Source of the DNA: Acanthacorydalis orientalis
Lineage: Eukaryota > Arthropoda > Insecta > Megaloptera > Corydalidae
Direction of reading: 5' to 3'
DNA: 64,000 nucleotides
Assembly: GCA_034766995.1 (NCBI GenBank)
Contig: CM068322.1
Span: forward strand, 5,912,089-5,976,088
The notes beneath the pieces were generated by a model that did not search any database, had not been told where the DNA came from, and worked only from the letters and a program-made list of their open reading frames with translations. A program made the translations under genes and the position numbers. Within the stretch, counting starts at the first letter, position 1, and the number at the start of each line of letters is the position of its first letter. This document shows positions 35,915 through 47,704 of this stretch, piece by piece.

Positions 35915-36898
35915 ATGTCAGAAGTATCCAAATTTGAGTATCGTGCGGTAATAAAGTTTCTGACAAAAGAAGAGATCATACCGCATCGGGTTATAGGGGG
36001 AAGTTTCCCCCTTATATTCCACGGTAAAAAAATGGTCTAAAAGATTTCGGATGGGAGAAGAATCACTGAATCAAGTCTCGTTTACCCTGTGAAAATGCTC
36101 AGATGTTCGATTCTGATGTATTTTTCAAAGACCTGGTACTCAGTGATCTGCGCTTAAAAGTGAAAGAATTGTCAGAAATCTCCAGTCTTTCACAAAAATC
36201 TTTCGGCGAATTCTCCATGATCATTTAGGTATGAATAAGGTCAATGCAAGATGGTCACGTTTATTTTTAGAACTCTCTGAGTCAGGTACAAATGCACTAA
36301 TCGAGTCCATTATAACAGGGAATGAAACTACGATCCTTTACTATGATCCTATATCTAAAAGAGCATCTATTGAATATAAGCAAGAAGATAATCCACTCCC
36401 AAAAAAAACCAAGGTGTCTCAATTCACAAAAAAGATCATGGCCAAAACTTTTTGAGTTTGCAACGGGATTTTATTAATAGGTTTCAAAGAGCGCAATATT
36501 ACTATTAATGGCCCATATTGTGCAATATTGTTGCATACATTGTGGAATAATATTCAAGAAAACAGCGTGGAAATTTAAAATTCAAAAGGAATGGCGCTTG
36601 TTACACGAAAGTCCACCAGTTCAATCCGCTATTGTTTCTCAAGACGCTATTCTGAAGTGTGACTTACAAGAACTTAATGACCCACCCTACAATACATGGC
36701 CCCTAGAAAATATTACCTGTTTGGTAATTTAAACAAAGATTTATGTGGACATCGTTTTAATTAGAACAATGAGCTCAAAACAACTGTAGATCATTTTAAT
36801 ATGAAAACGGATGATTATTTTTGTAAGAGTATAGAATAGCTTGTTAAGCGCCATAAGAAATATATTAAAATTAAGGGGATTATATAGAAAAATATTAA
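35915..36898 (+). pseudogene. Mariner transposase of a third type, all catalytic residues lost
   Basis: The start ATG at 35915 gives MSEVSKFEYRAVIKFLTKE, the mariner N-terminus. The HTH region survives in pieces (LRLKVKELSEISSLSQKSF). Then ARW is followed by a deletion into SGTNALIESIITGNETT, where GDETW is typical, so the first Asp is Asn. Next comes KRASIEYKQEDNPLPKKTKV then GILLIGFKERNITINGPY. The second block reads LLHESPPVQSAIV (Asp to Glu), and the third PYNTWPLENITCL instead of PYSPDLAPSDYYL. The C-terminus VKRHKKYIKIKGDYIEKY ends at 36898. Several stops and shifts. The element carries an extra hairpin upstream of the gene. Confidence 0.85.
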
Positions 36899-36963
36899 AC
36901 CATGCTTTTTTTAATTTAAATTCATTTCTGTCTAGGAGGAAAATATTAGGCGCTACTCTCATG

Positions 36964-36997
36964 TATATATATATATATATATATAATATGTATATAT
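36964..36997. repeat. (TA)n array, right flank of mariner 5
   Basis: TA repeats begin two bases after the right TIR and are followed by GA-rich sequence. Confidence 0.9.
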
Positions 36998-36999
36998 GG

Positions 37000-38870
37000 A
37001 AAGAGAGAGAAAGGGAAAGAAGAAGAAAATAGATGTTGATTCTTTTTTTTTAGTTATTCAAGTTTCCTTTTGAAGATAAATTTTTTTGAACGAATCACAA
37101 AATGAACCTACTGACTTAATAATTTAAAATAATTATATTTAGATTTTATCGCATTTACTGTTTTAAGGTTCAACTCTTCAAGCTTATAAATTTGATGTTC
37201 AATTACTTGAATTAATTATTAATTTTAATTAATTTCTTAAGCTTTTACTTCAAGGAAAAATTCAATTTCTGATTGGTTTTTTTGTATATCAATCAATTTC
37301 TTATATCAAAACAATTTTCAAGTTATTTAAATGAATATGTGTTGTTTAAAAAACGTTTCATTTAGATGAACCGTTTTTATTTTAAGGTAAAGTCACCCTT
37401 AATCCTTTGCTTCAGAAAATAATGTTATATATAATTCTTTCTAGCAATATATTTACACAAAAAAATGAACAGAAAGAAACTAATTCCAAAGAGAAAGAAA
37501 AACACAAAAAAAGGAAAGTACACAGAAAACCGTCACAAAACTACTGTACTAACTTCGACTCTAAATTAAGCACTAACATCTTGAATACATTACGCCAGCT
37601 GCTAAACTAAACATGTTCGTAGTTCATATTGTGTTTGTTGGAAACAAGAAGTTATATAAATAAAAAAACTTATCCAATTTTTGAACCCGCATTTTGTAAC
37701 TAAGTATGTTCTTTCTCTCTCTCTTTTTCTTTATATATATGACATAAAATTCACTTAAACAATAAAACAAATAATATAAAAAGACCCCACCTCATAAATA
37801 TACGGAGCTTTTCGTGCAACTCATTTCTCGTTTCTGTGTAACAAACGATCATGAAAAGTTTTCTAACATCACAGTTATAGAACTGAACGAACGAATTGAT
37901 AGAGAAGGAAGGAGCTAACATTGTGAAAACATCTATAATTCTGAATAAAGAAAGGGGATGGAAAAATTAAATGCGCACAATTTGTGTACAGCGACCGCGC
38001 CTTTATACTTTAGCAAAAGCGCATATTTCATAACTAGATATTTTATGCACTCATGCATATTTATTCAAGTCTGTGTATACCTACTATGTTCGAAAAAGCC
38101 TGAATGCATTAGATTTTTATTACTTTTTTATTGTTATTATTATTAATAATCTCAGTTGAAAGCTACGATTACATTTAGACGATTGAATTCATTACAAAGT
38201 AATTTATGCGATTTTGACTGTGACCATTCTGTCACGTTGGTGTAAAGGTATTCAATAATTTTATTTTTTTTTAATATATACATCATATTTTCATAAATAA
38301 TATCTAAAAATAAACTTTAATGTATATGGAATGATTTTCTTTCAAATACGCTTTTATTAAATTAATAAACTAAAAATGTTCGTTTCTAACTTCAGCGTTC
38401 ATTTTGAACATTTCTATTTATCAGCTAAGAAAATTAAAATACAAGTAAGTATTAAAATAAAGGAAGTAATAAAAAGTTTCAATATCAAGCATTTTGTAAA
38501 AAAACTCATGTTAACAAAACTAAAGTTTGTCATAGAATGGTATTAAATTCAGATCTGAATATGAATTCTAGAAGCTTTTTAATTTCAATTTCCGTATTTT
38601 TAAAATCTATTATCAAACTATCGAATAGTAAAAATTATTTTTTTGAAAAATTTAATATATTATTTTTTTCTCAAGTATTCGAGGTTTCGATCGTGTTTTC
38701 TCTTATTACCATGATGTTGCTCACCGTACCTGGAGGTGCGAGAACTTGGCAACAAACTTTTTCTTTTACTATTGGGTTTTTGTTGTTGTTGATGTTATTT
38801 TTTTCAAATAATAAACATTTGGGGAAAGTTTCAAAAAACTCAGATAAACCTTACTTCAAAAAATAAATAC
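37000..38870. other. AT-rich spacer
   Basis: A Lys-rich frame at 37407-37610 and a hydrophobic frame at 38537-38866 are open but show no family motif. The end (38690-38870) may be the 3' UTR of the LINE fragment that follows. Confidence 0.4.
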
Positions 38871-38879
38871 CTCTCACCC

Positions 38880-39650
38880 TTTCACGTAAAACTTCCCCTT
38901 TCTCTTGGTGCCCCTTTACAATGTTTTGGTTCGCTGCCGACGTGACGTCGTCAGCAACGTTTGTTGCGGGCTCCGTGAAGCAGCATGGTTGCACGAACTG
39001 GTTCTTTTGGTGGTGTTGTCAGACTCTGTTATCAAGTGGTATAACCATCGCAGCTGGCAGCCGCTCAATTAACGGATTACCGAGCGGCTTTCTAGTGTAA
39101 AATTTCCAGCTGGTGTCATGAATAAAGTCCACAACAGTGCTTATTTTAGCTTCATCATGGAGCTTTTCCGTAGAGTAATTCGACTATTTGTTGTCCTCCA
39201 TCCTCATGTTCTTATTTTGAAACCTCTGTAATTTTAGTATGTTCGTTCTGGGGGTGTTCCGACAAATTGGTGAGGCGTACGTCATGGTCGATCTGATAGT
39301 TTGTAAAGTGTCAGTTTATTGTTTACATTCAGACCGCCGTGCCTGGTCATGAAAAAATAACATTGTGCCAGTGCGCTGTACGTCTTCTTGCGTGCACATG
39401 TAACATGTTTGTTATACATCAACTTCCTATCGATGTGCACGCCTAATTGTTTGACGGAATTCTTTCAAGGGATTTCGACCCCATCTTTATTCAGACGCCC
39501 TGAGTCCTTTTTCCATTCTCTGGAGAAGATGATTCTCTCCGTCTTCGATGTGTTTATTTGTATTTTACATATTTTGAAGTAAGATTTTCTTCTAATTTTT
39601 CAGATGTCTTCAAGGCTAGGTTTGATTATTTTTTTCCAAATTATTATTTA
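38880..39650 (-). pseudogene. Jockey-type LINE, reverse-transcriptase C-terminal fragment
   Basis: Minus-strand translation, with a few frame changes, gives a run characteristic of the thumb and connection region of Jockey-clade reverse transcriptases. It reads INTSKTERIIFSREWKKDSG, VKQLGVHIDRKLMYNKHV, LTLYKL, STMTYASPI, then a QRFQNKNMRM stretch, EKLHDEAKISTVVDFIHD and KPLGNPLIERLPAA. In the family these correspond to the block after the catalytic YADD and the QNKxLR/LHxExxIxTI motifs. The catalytic aspartates are not included, so the fragment is truncated at 39650. The 3' side merges into an unassigned tail. It is CpG-richer and better preserved than the tail at 1670-2040. Confidence 0.85.
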
Positions 39651-39654
39651 AAGA

Positions 39655-41240
39655 TGTACGATAATTGTTTTTATTCAACCAAGGAATTTTTGGGTTAACG
39701 TTATTCTTTTTCTTCTTTCATGAAGATTTTATAAAATCGTTAGCTTGACTATTCCACGACTTAATTTCACAAACATGAAAAGCATTGACAAATAACATTA
39801 ATTAAATTCCATCAAACACAGTTTTAAATAGTGGAATGAATTAATCCATTGTCAATTTACCATATAAATTTTTTCTATGCCACTTTTAACTACTTGTCTA
39901 ACTTTCCGTATTTGATATTACTAACTTCTTACCGAAATTAATTTACATGTATGTAATTCGGGAATAGTAATCTTTGATATTGCAGTCTTTATTTGTCGAT
40001 ATTTTTATTAAATGAAAAAAAAATATATTGAAAACTGTGTAAGAGCAAACGTGCATTTAATTAGCCGTATTGTTATATCAACTCAATCTGATAGAGGCGT
40101 TAGTGTTATATGACGCAGCTTTTACGTGAGAGTTTTAGGTGTTATAATCAATGGTATTTGATAAAAGTGAAGTTTTTAATATTTTATAAAAAGAAGTGAA
40201 AGTTATTTCCTCGATCCATTTATTTTTTTATTATATACGATAGTTATTTGAAACGAAACTATCTTTCTAATCAAACATTTGTTCATCAACTTTTATGTTA
40301 GACAAATTGGTCATCAATTAAATAAGCATTAACAATTTTTTAATTGTAATAACAAAACTAATTATAAATAATTATATTTATTCAATAACTCTATAAAACC
40401 ATTTAGTTTAATTTCAGAACTTTTCATATAATCAACTAAAGTACACATTTAATAATCACCACAAAATAAGTGATATCATTATACATAATGCTTGTATATA
40501 AACGTGTGTGTTAGATTTGTAGAATAAAACTTCCTCAGAAGTCGAATGACACTGGCCGTTATCTGAAACTACTTCAAAAACAACTGTATTATCTTTATTA
40601 GGTTCGTTTCACTAATAATGTTATCTTTAATTATTTCGTTGATACACGTTTATGGTGAAAGTTTTTCCGTAACAGCTTTACGTTAATTATATCTATTAGT
40701 GTTTTAACTCCTGTGTAAGATTACTTTTGATATTAGCAAATGAATAAACGTATTATAAATTACACAAAGGATGCCAAAAGTCTGTGATCTGTTTGATATT
40801 TGGAAAATATTTTTTAAGCTACGTTTTCGTTAATCATGTACTATAGTTAAATAAAGTATTGTGTCTTTCCAACTTGTTAATATTTCATACTTGATAGCTT
40901 CCAATATTTACAATTTTTTAATTTTGTTTAAAAAAAGCTTTTATATATGATGTTCGTCATTTTTCGCCATGAAAATAAATATGTATATATATATATACTC
41001 GTATATACATACATGTTAACATTGTTTACTAAATTGTATGCAAAATACATAGTTTGATATAAAATACCCAGTAAGGCATTTTATTGCAATGTTAAATGTA
41101 TTCTTTTATATTTCGAAGTAATTTTTGTTTTTTCTTTGCATAGTTTTTTTTCAACGAAATATTATTAATTAATTAATCATAAAAATTCAATAATCACTTA
41201 CAGTATATTCCAACTATTTTGACATAAAATCACAATATTT
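39655..41240. other. AT-rich spacer
   Basis: Nothing recognised; a short TA run lies near 40980-41005. Confidence 0.5.
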
Positions 41241-41276
41241 CTCCCTCTCTCTCTATTATATATATATATATATAAA

Positions 41277-41349
<73 letters not shown>
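41241..41349. repeat. (CT)n-(TA)n compound microsatellite
   Basis: CTCTCTCT, then two TA runs separated by TTATG, ending at the left end of the TIR element. Confidence 0.95.
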
Positions 41350-41352
<3 letters not shown>

Positions 41353-41509
41353 TATATTTCGGCATATGAGGCGACCCTTTAAGCCCAAAAAATTCTTAAA
41401 AAATAGGGAGTCATCTTATACTCCCAATACAAAAATAGACAATTTAAAATAACATAAAGAATTTATTGTGCTTATATAGAAACCAAATTCTTTATTTAAA
41501 AAAATACTT

Positions 41510-41561
<52 letters not shown>

Positions 41562-41875
41562 AACATAAATTCATTGAATAGTTCATTTTAAATAAAACAA
41601 TCTACAAATAAAGTACATAGCTATAACCTTTCTAGATACAGGAGGCCGTACATGATGTTTAAATATACAGTATGTCAAAACAAGGCGATTCTCTGAAAAA
41701 TGTAATTCCTGTAATTTCGATTTTGGACATAAAATTGTATTATAACATGTGAAAGAGGTGTACCATTTAGGATTAGGATTTTATACGACAATGAAATATG
41801 ATAAATGTATAAATTTTATGGTAACATGCCGACCTCGCCTTATACATAGGTCGCTTTATACGCCATGATATACAG
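41350..41875. mobile_element. Nonautonomous TIR element (pogo/Tigger-like ends), 526 bp
   Basis: The left end TCGTATATTTCGGCATATGA then GGCGACC mirrors the right end, whose inverse is CTGTATATCATGGCGTATAA then AGCGACC. TA duplications lie at 41348-41349 and 41876-41877. Subterminal copies of a GGCG-TATAAG-GACC-like motif recur inside (GGGAGTCATCTTATACTCCC near 41405, CTCGCCTTATACATAGGTCG near 41834). There is no coding sequence. The end style recalls pogo-type elements, but without a transposase the family is uncertain. A CA/TA microsatellite (41511-41560) lies within it. Confidence 0.6.
41511..41560. repeat. (CA)n-(TA)n microsatellite
   Basis: Inside the 526-bp TIR element. Confidence 0.95.
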
Positions 41876-41877
41876 TA

Positions 41878-42392
41878 TATATGTATGTATGTATGAATGA
41901 ATGTATTTATATATATATATAATTTCATACTAATTTTTTTTACAATAGATCAAAAATTCCAACGAATAACTTGAATTTTTGATATAAATAGATGCTTTTC
42001 TTATTCTAACCACACTTTCATTCTAATTTTTAACATTTTCCGCATTTACGCTGTTAAGTATATCTTATTATTACTTCTATATCTTTTACTCGATTATCAA
42101 GTATTAATGATGAATACAAATATACGTTTTTGTGTTTAATTATTATATCCTAAACATTTCTAAAAATTAATAAAATTTAATCAATGCCAATTTTAAAATA
42201 TCAGCTTGTTAATAAAATAAATTCGGCGTCCATTTTTAGGTAAATCACACAAACTATTTTTTATTACTTTATTTCTTAGCTACTTTGGCGAACATAAATA
42301 TTAGAGACAACGGATGAATTAATTAGAATATTTTTTGGAATATGTGAATTATTTTCTTTATTAAAATATCTACAGTTCAGACTGGGTAATAT

Positions 42393-42394
<2 letters not shown>
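41878..42394. other. AT-rich spacer
   Basis: Nothing recognised beyond GTATG repeats at 41880-41900. Confidence 0.5.

Positions 42395-42395
<1 letters not shown>

Positions 42396-42432
<37 letters not shown>
42396..42432. repeat. (TA)n microsatellite
   Basis: TA run of about 37 bp. Confidence 0.95.
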
Positions 42433-42434
<2 letters not shown>

Positions 42435-42435
<1 letters not shown>

Positions 42436-44550
42436 GAACTAATTTATAACGACTTCAAATATAAGGATTATCAGGTTATAGGGACCAAATTAAAGAAACA
42501 ATAAATTAAAAATAAAAAAAAATGATTTTTTCATAATAACTAAAGTATTTTTTTTCAATCTTAGTATATAAATTGCTCTAATTGTATTGACTTATTGTAT
42601 TTGTGCAACGTAAAATAGAAAATATGTCAATTTTTGTTTAATATCTTATCTGATATCATTGACGTCAAAATATAGAAGAAGCTATTTTGAAGCAGCTTAA
42701 AAAATAAATAACCAAAAGTATAGCAATAAAAACGAAGGTGTTGCAATTGAAAAGAGTTACATTTGTTACATGTCAATGAATCAAGATGGTATTTACTGAC
42801 TCCGCATACGTAGGGGTACCGTATTAAGAAAAATATCTGGACAAGATTTCAGTATCAAACAAACTAACAAGAACAACTGGAGATAATCAGTAGTCAAAAT
42901 AACAGAAATATTCAAGCAAGTGAATAATTTAATACTGATTAAAGCATTCTATTCTTGAAATTTACATATTTATGATAAACTTTAAACCTCAAGTAAACAG
43001 TGTTTCCGTTTGAAAACAGTCATTTCATGCTCGATACATTGAATTTAATTTAAAAAAGAGAATTAAAGAATATATTTTTATTTATTTTTTTTTGAGTACA
43101 ATAAATAGTAAATAGCAAACAGCGGTATTCTTGTGTTGCAAACGTATTAGTTTTATAATAATTTAACAACAGACATTAACACAGATTCTTTTATCCGAAA
43201 CAAAATAATTAAGTTAAATACAATTAAGAATAATAAAAGAGTGTAATTTGCTTTTTAATTTAAGTCATGTAACTAAATCATATGTTATGCTGATTTTAGT
43301 ATTTGTGAATTTGTACATGCCTGATTGTATTTGGGTTATTATAGAATATTTTCAATATTTAGACGTATTTTAAAATACTAACTAAACACCCATTTTTGTA
43401 TTAACAGATGCTATATGGAAATTAGCTCATACCTTAGTAATATTTAAATTGAAAATAATTTTTTAAATTTTAAGATTAATTTTAATAACATTTAGAAACA
43501 GACATTATTAAAAAATGTCTGATTTGTTTTGTTGTTTAATTATTTTAATATAAAGTGTTTGAATAATGTATTTTTCTTCATGATAATAAATATTATAGTA
43601 ATAAAACGAAAGTCTAAGAAACAGCTCAATTAATTTAAAACAACTAAAAAATTATTTGAAAATCAGTTCTCTAAAATATAATTCTTTAAAAAATAATTCT
43701 TAGAAAGACGATTTATTGAAAGAAATTTATTTGTATTGCAACTTTTTAAAAATATACTTTTCCTGTTTATATATATATACGTGGAGTTCACTGATCTAAA
43801 AAGGTCAAATCTTGAAAGGACTAGACATGTTAGGCCATTAAAATTCCAAGACGTAATTTATGAACCTTTTATGCAAAAATGTCATATTCTAGGCTTATTA
43901 TTTTTGAGTTACGAATGTTCATGTAGAAACATGTTGAAGTATGTTCTTTTACATTACAGGGACGCATGAATCGAAACCTGTATTATATTTCTAACATGAA
44001 ATATATTTACATGCTCGTTTAATTTTTGTATAATCACCTGTATTCTATTTGTAGTATAAAAAACAAAGGTTGGTGGTCTCATACTGTCTAGTTATAGGTA
44101 ACCGTCAATATCTAGCAGTGTCATAAGTCAAAAGTTGTCAATAAATAATTATTTAAGATTTTAAAGTGCGTCGATAACTATTACTATTTGTTCTCGGATA
44201 CAAATAATAACTGTAACACCTTAAATTATACACTTAGTTTTAAATTATCCCTCACTTAAACATAAATAAATGGCCCTTATTTAAACCTTATATGTGGTAA
44301 ATCGCCTAAAACTTTAATTTAATTATAAAACATAATAGGAACTAAAACTATTATACTGAATAAATAAAAATATGGCAAATAATATAAATATGATAAAATA
44401 TGCTAAAGTAGCAAGATAGACCTAAGGACTTGAATTTGAAATACTGTGATCATATATTAGTATTTAGAGATTTTGTGGTCATGCACGTTGCACAATGCAG
44501 ATGAATCATACAGTATACTGCAAAATCAGTAGGAATAAATATTAATCAAA
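42435..44550. other. AT-rich spacer with one unrecognised ORF
   Basis: A 77-codon plus-strand frame at 43736-43969 (contains ERTRHVRPLKFQDVIYEPF) has a reasonable amino-acid mix but no recognised family. The rest holds nothing identifiable. Confidence 0.35.
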
Positions 44551-44554
44551 TTGG

Positions 44555-44640
44555 AAAATTAGTTTCCTTCGCAAATTCCGGAGCTCATCGCCGAACGTCG
44601 AAATCGTCACCGAGGATATCAACGATTTCGTTAGGTAGTT
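44555..44640 (+). pseudogene. Probable Jockey LINE scrap
   Basis: The CpG-richer patch translates as QIPELIAERRNRHRGYQRFR, resembling the linker before the reverse transcriptase in Jockey-type LINEs (PPEIxELIREKRRARRxWQRT). Only about 85 bp survive. Confidence 0.4.
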
Positions 44641-44974
44641 AAAGTCAAATCATAACGTTTTCATAACATATATCATTTGTTAAAACATGAGAGAGTAATA
44701 GAATAATGTCAAAGTTCTTACGTATCGGTCAGATTTCATGTTTTATAATAAACATATAGATGAATCTGATATGACCAATTCTTAGTCTTATGAAGACAAC
44801 CACAACATATATTTTGGTTGGATGGATATCTTATAGGTACGAATTGATGAGTTTAAATCAACTAGAGAAAAATACAAGAGGCTAATGAGAATATTATCCT
44901 CTCAGATTTTTTAAATGATTAAATAATAAAATTGAATCTTAATTTGTTCTAATAATTTAAAAAAAAATATTTAT

Positions 44975-44978
<4 letters not shown>

Positions 44979-45027
<49 letters not shown>
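44979..45027. repeat. (TA)n array at the 5' junction of RTE copy 2
   Basis: The TA run stops exactly where RTE-like sequence begins. Confidence 0.93.
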
Positions 45028-45029
<2 letters not shown>

Positions 45030-45228
45030 GGATTACATTCAGTTGGTGAAGAAAGTAATAGCCTGTTAAATGAATACTAAATACCAGTATTTCTTGGATT
45101 TTATATTATGAAATGGTATTCGATTCTACTACCACCTCATCGATCATATCTGCATTGCAGAAACAACACATAGAGGACAAATACATCGAGTTGATATATA
45201 ACAAGGTTATTAGATAACATGGTTATAA

Positions 45229-45260
45229 GATGTTATATAACATAGTTCTTATATAACATC
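45229..45260. repeat. Perfect 12-bp inverted repeat
   Basis: GATGTTATATAA and TTATATAACATC are separated by 8 bases inside RTE copy 2. Confidence 0.95.
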
Positions 45261-45774
45261 TACTGGAATACAACCTTGAGGTTGAAGCTACAGCATGAAA
45301 CAAAAAAACGAATGATATAAGACAGGGACATGCAATTTTGTCAAAATTAATTACTGCAGCCTTAAAAGAAGTATTGAACTCACTTTATAGGAAGGAGAAA
45401 GGAATCAGATAAAGAGCAAAAAATAAATGATCTCCGGTTTTCTGATGATATCGTTATCTTCGCACGTACTCCAGAAGTGCTACAAAAGAGGATAGAAGAA
45501 TTAAATGATGCCAATCAAATATTTGACCTAAACATAAATCACTCAAAAACAAAATTGTCGTTCAATGCACTAATCTACTTGAAGAAAATTGAAATAAAAG
45601 GAACAGAAATAGAAGAAGTTACGAAGTAAGTTTATCTACGCCGGGTTATCAACAAAGATGTATCATTCATTGAAGAAGTAAACAGGAGAAGAAAAATTGA
45701 ATGAAGTTCATTTGTACGAAACGCCTTGATATTTAAATCAAGAATCCGACTCTGTTTGAAGAAAAAAGTATTTG

Positions 45775-45832
45775 ATCAATGTATACTTATGTATACTTAA
45801 GACAATGTATACTTAACAATGTATACTTAAGT
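45775..45832. repeat. Short tandem duplications, AATGTATACTTA unit
   Basis: AATGTATACTTA occurs three times, with a partial GTATACTTAAG, inside RTE copy 2. This is a local expansion in a coding remnant. Confidence 0.9.
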
Positions 45833-46254
45833 CCTTACCCACGGCAGCGAAACATGTTTACTTAACGCCAGAATCATTCCAATACTCGAAACAATACAAA
45901 AAAAATTGGAAAGATGCATACTAGGAATAACAAGAATAGATAAGAAAAGAAAAGAATAGAAAGGGTACGAAAACAATCAGGAGTCACAGATGTAATAAGA
46001 AGAGTAAAGAATATGAAATGGAAATGGATGGAGCATTTTGCAAGACGAAAAGTCTACCGATGGACAACAGAAATTGTTAAATAAGAACCAAGGAATATAA
46101 CAAGACGAAGAAAGAGACCAGTGAACAGGTGGGATAAGGAAATTAAAATTTTTATTGGAAATTAGTGGAAAAGAGAGACAAAATCAAATTCAATCGTACA
46201 AAATGGAAAATCATGGAAGAGACCTTTATCGAGCAGTGGATTGACAATGGCTGA

Positions 46255-46256
<2 letters not shown>

Positions 46257-46314
<58 letters not shown>

Positions 46315-46318
46315 TGTA

Positions 46319-46362
<44 letters not shown>

Positions 46363-46417
46363 TATATGTATACATATGTGTGTGTATGTGTATATGTGTA
46401 TATGTATGTGTGTGTAT
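46257..46417. repeat. (TA)n-(TG)n array at the 3' end of RTE copy 2
   Basis: A 54-bp TA run follows the LINE tail, then a second TA run and TGTATG/TGTG repeats. Confidence 0.95.
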
Positions 46418-46543
46418 TCATATGTATCTTATTTTCGTTAACCTTTCCTTATACACATTGCAAGAATCTGCATATTAAGTTAAATTAGGTCACATCTGAC
46501 CAATTCAATTCACACCAGGTCAGTTTTAAATAGAAATAGTGAC

Positions 46544-46547
<4 letters not shown>

Positions 46548-46602
<55 letters not shown>
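46548..46602. repeat. (TA)n microsatellite
   Basis: TA run of about 55 bp followed by ACACAGAGAGAG. Confidence 0.97.
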
Positions 46603-46604
<2 letters not shown>

Positions 46605-46609
<5 letters not shown>

Positions 46610-47145
46610 GAGAGAGATAAATATTTATGTATTGTAATAAGATATGATTTACAACCAGGTTTTTAAATTTTATAAATATCATCGACGGTTTATAATTTTT
46701 AAGCAAAGTTTAAGAACTAAAAGAAAAAATTTTAAAAAAATTCCAGTTATATAATAAAGTGCTGAAAAAAAATTTTATGTGTCTGTATATATATATACAT
46801 AAAATAATTAAAAGTTAATTAAAATTGCTTATAAACTCATCTAATTTTTTTTATAAATAAAAGGAATCCATTTGATCTCGTTTCATTCTGTACGATGTGA
46901 AAAAAATTAATTAAATTAAAAGATTCATGTTAAAAATTAATTTTATTAAATTCGTCGTAATTACTTCTTCTCGCTATATTTAGCATCAAGTACAATTCTT
47001 TGTTTTCTTTTTAAAAAATACAACTTGAAAAAATATTTCACCTTTTTTTCATTTATTAGCATACCTTATAAGAACATCTCCTTTAAAAAATGTACCGGTA
47101 CTAATAACAAAATAATTGTTGGACATCATTACTTATATACACATT
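46605..47145. other. AT-rich spacer
   Basis: Nothing recognised. Confidence 0.5.
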
Positions 47146-47152
47146 TATATAT

Positions 47153-47202
<50 letters not shown>
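47146..47202. repeat. (TA)n microsatellite
   Basis: TA run of about 50 bp. Confidence 0.96.
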
Positions 47203-47204
<2 letters not shown>

Positions 47205-47434
47205 TTTAGTTTAAGACGGCATCACAACATTTACCAACTGAAAGGGAAGCCAATATAAAAATATTTTTATAAAAGAATCCAACGTCGTTTCAACCAAAAA
47301 AAAAGAAAAAAGCGAATTCATTCCGCACAATACAAAGAACGGACTGCGTCTTTACGGTGGCGGCGTTCGTTTTTTCTAGATATAGTGTATAAAGTGTGTA
47401 GTGTAATATAGTAGAATATAGTATAACCAGAATA

Positions 47435-47698
47435 TCATCCAACAGTGGATGATGATGTACGTGGATGGTCTGTTCGGTGGTTGGTACTGTCAGCTACCAC
47501 CGTTACAGTTTCTCCGGTACGCTGCTTAAGAAATGAATAAGAGGGTGAATCCGGTAGAGATACGTATTCTGATGATCCGTACCACGTGGGGGATAAATAA
47601 TGTGAAGCGTGCTCTTTGTGAAGATTGATATCTGCGTGGCCTACTTTCGCTTGATTTAGTTCAATTCTACTATGTAATAGATATATTTTGCCTAACAA
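47435..47698 (-). CDS. Exon-like 87-codon ORF, unrecognised
   Basis: The frame opens at the base after an acceptor-like GTTTTCAG (47701-47708 in plus coordinates) and stays open to a stop at 47435. The encoded peptide contains HADINLHKEHASHYLSPTWY, then a Ser-rich middle and a Thr/Ser-rich end (TDHPRTSSSTVG). Composition is protein-like, unlike the low-complexity chance frames elsewhere, and the DNA is CpG-richer than its flanks, as is the adjacent 47340-47430. There is no ATG near the start, no known domain and no clear donor. It may be a terminal host exon, a LINE fragment I do not recognise, or chance. Confidence 0.3.
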   Translation of the reverse strand: MLGKIYLLHSRIELNQAKVGHADINLHKEHASHYLSPTWYGSSEYVSLPDSPSYSFLKQRTGETVTVVADSTNHRTDHPRTSSSTVG

Positions 47699-47704
47699 CT
47701 GAAA

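Larger units (their letters stand above)
35728..36961 (+). mobile_element. Mariner element 5 with degenerate TIRs
   Basis: The left end (CGAGCATAGCGCCAAATATT then CTCCTCCTA) and the inverse of the right end (TGAGAGTAGCGCCTAATATT then TTCCTCCTA) match over about 30 bp with a few mismatches. TA lies at 35726-35727; the right duplication has decayed to TG. Length 1234 bp. Confidence 0.85.
45028..46256 (+). pseudogene. RTE-type LINE, 5'-truncated reverse transcriptase (copy 2)
   Basis: Starting in the RT domain just before the first Asp block, the plus strand reads SALQKQHIEDKYIELI, then ILSKLITAALKEVLNSL, then FSDDIVIFARTPEVLQKRIE (the F-x-D-D catalytic box near 45440). It continues with DLNINHSKTKLSFNALIYLK, IKGTEIEEVTKYVYLRRV, a KQSGVTDVIRRVKNMKWKWM stretch near 45970, and RRRKRPVNRWDKEI. 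It ends ...GGATTGACAATGGCTGATGAT at 46256 and passes into (TA)n. Frameshifts and stops occur throughout. Copy 1 has the same tail (GAATTGACAGAGGCTGCTGC then TATTGAT) on the minus strand at 4946. Local rearrangements at 45229-45260 (inverted repeat) and 45775-45832 (tandem) are private to this copy. Confidence 0.88.

Noticed and set aside
37407..37610. Lys/Glu-rich 67-codon ORF
   Set aside because: Low-complexity A-rich DNA; no motif, splice context or composition to support coding.
38537..38866. 109-codon hydrophobic plus-strand ORF
   Set aside because: T-rich DNA gives chance hydrophobic frames; it overlaps the probable 3' tail of a minus-strand Jockey fragment.
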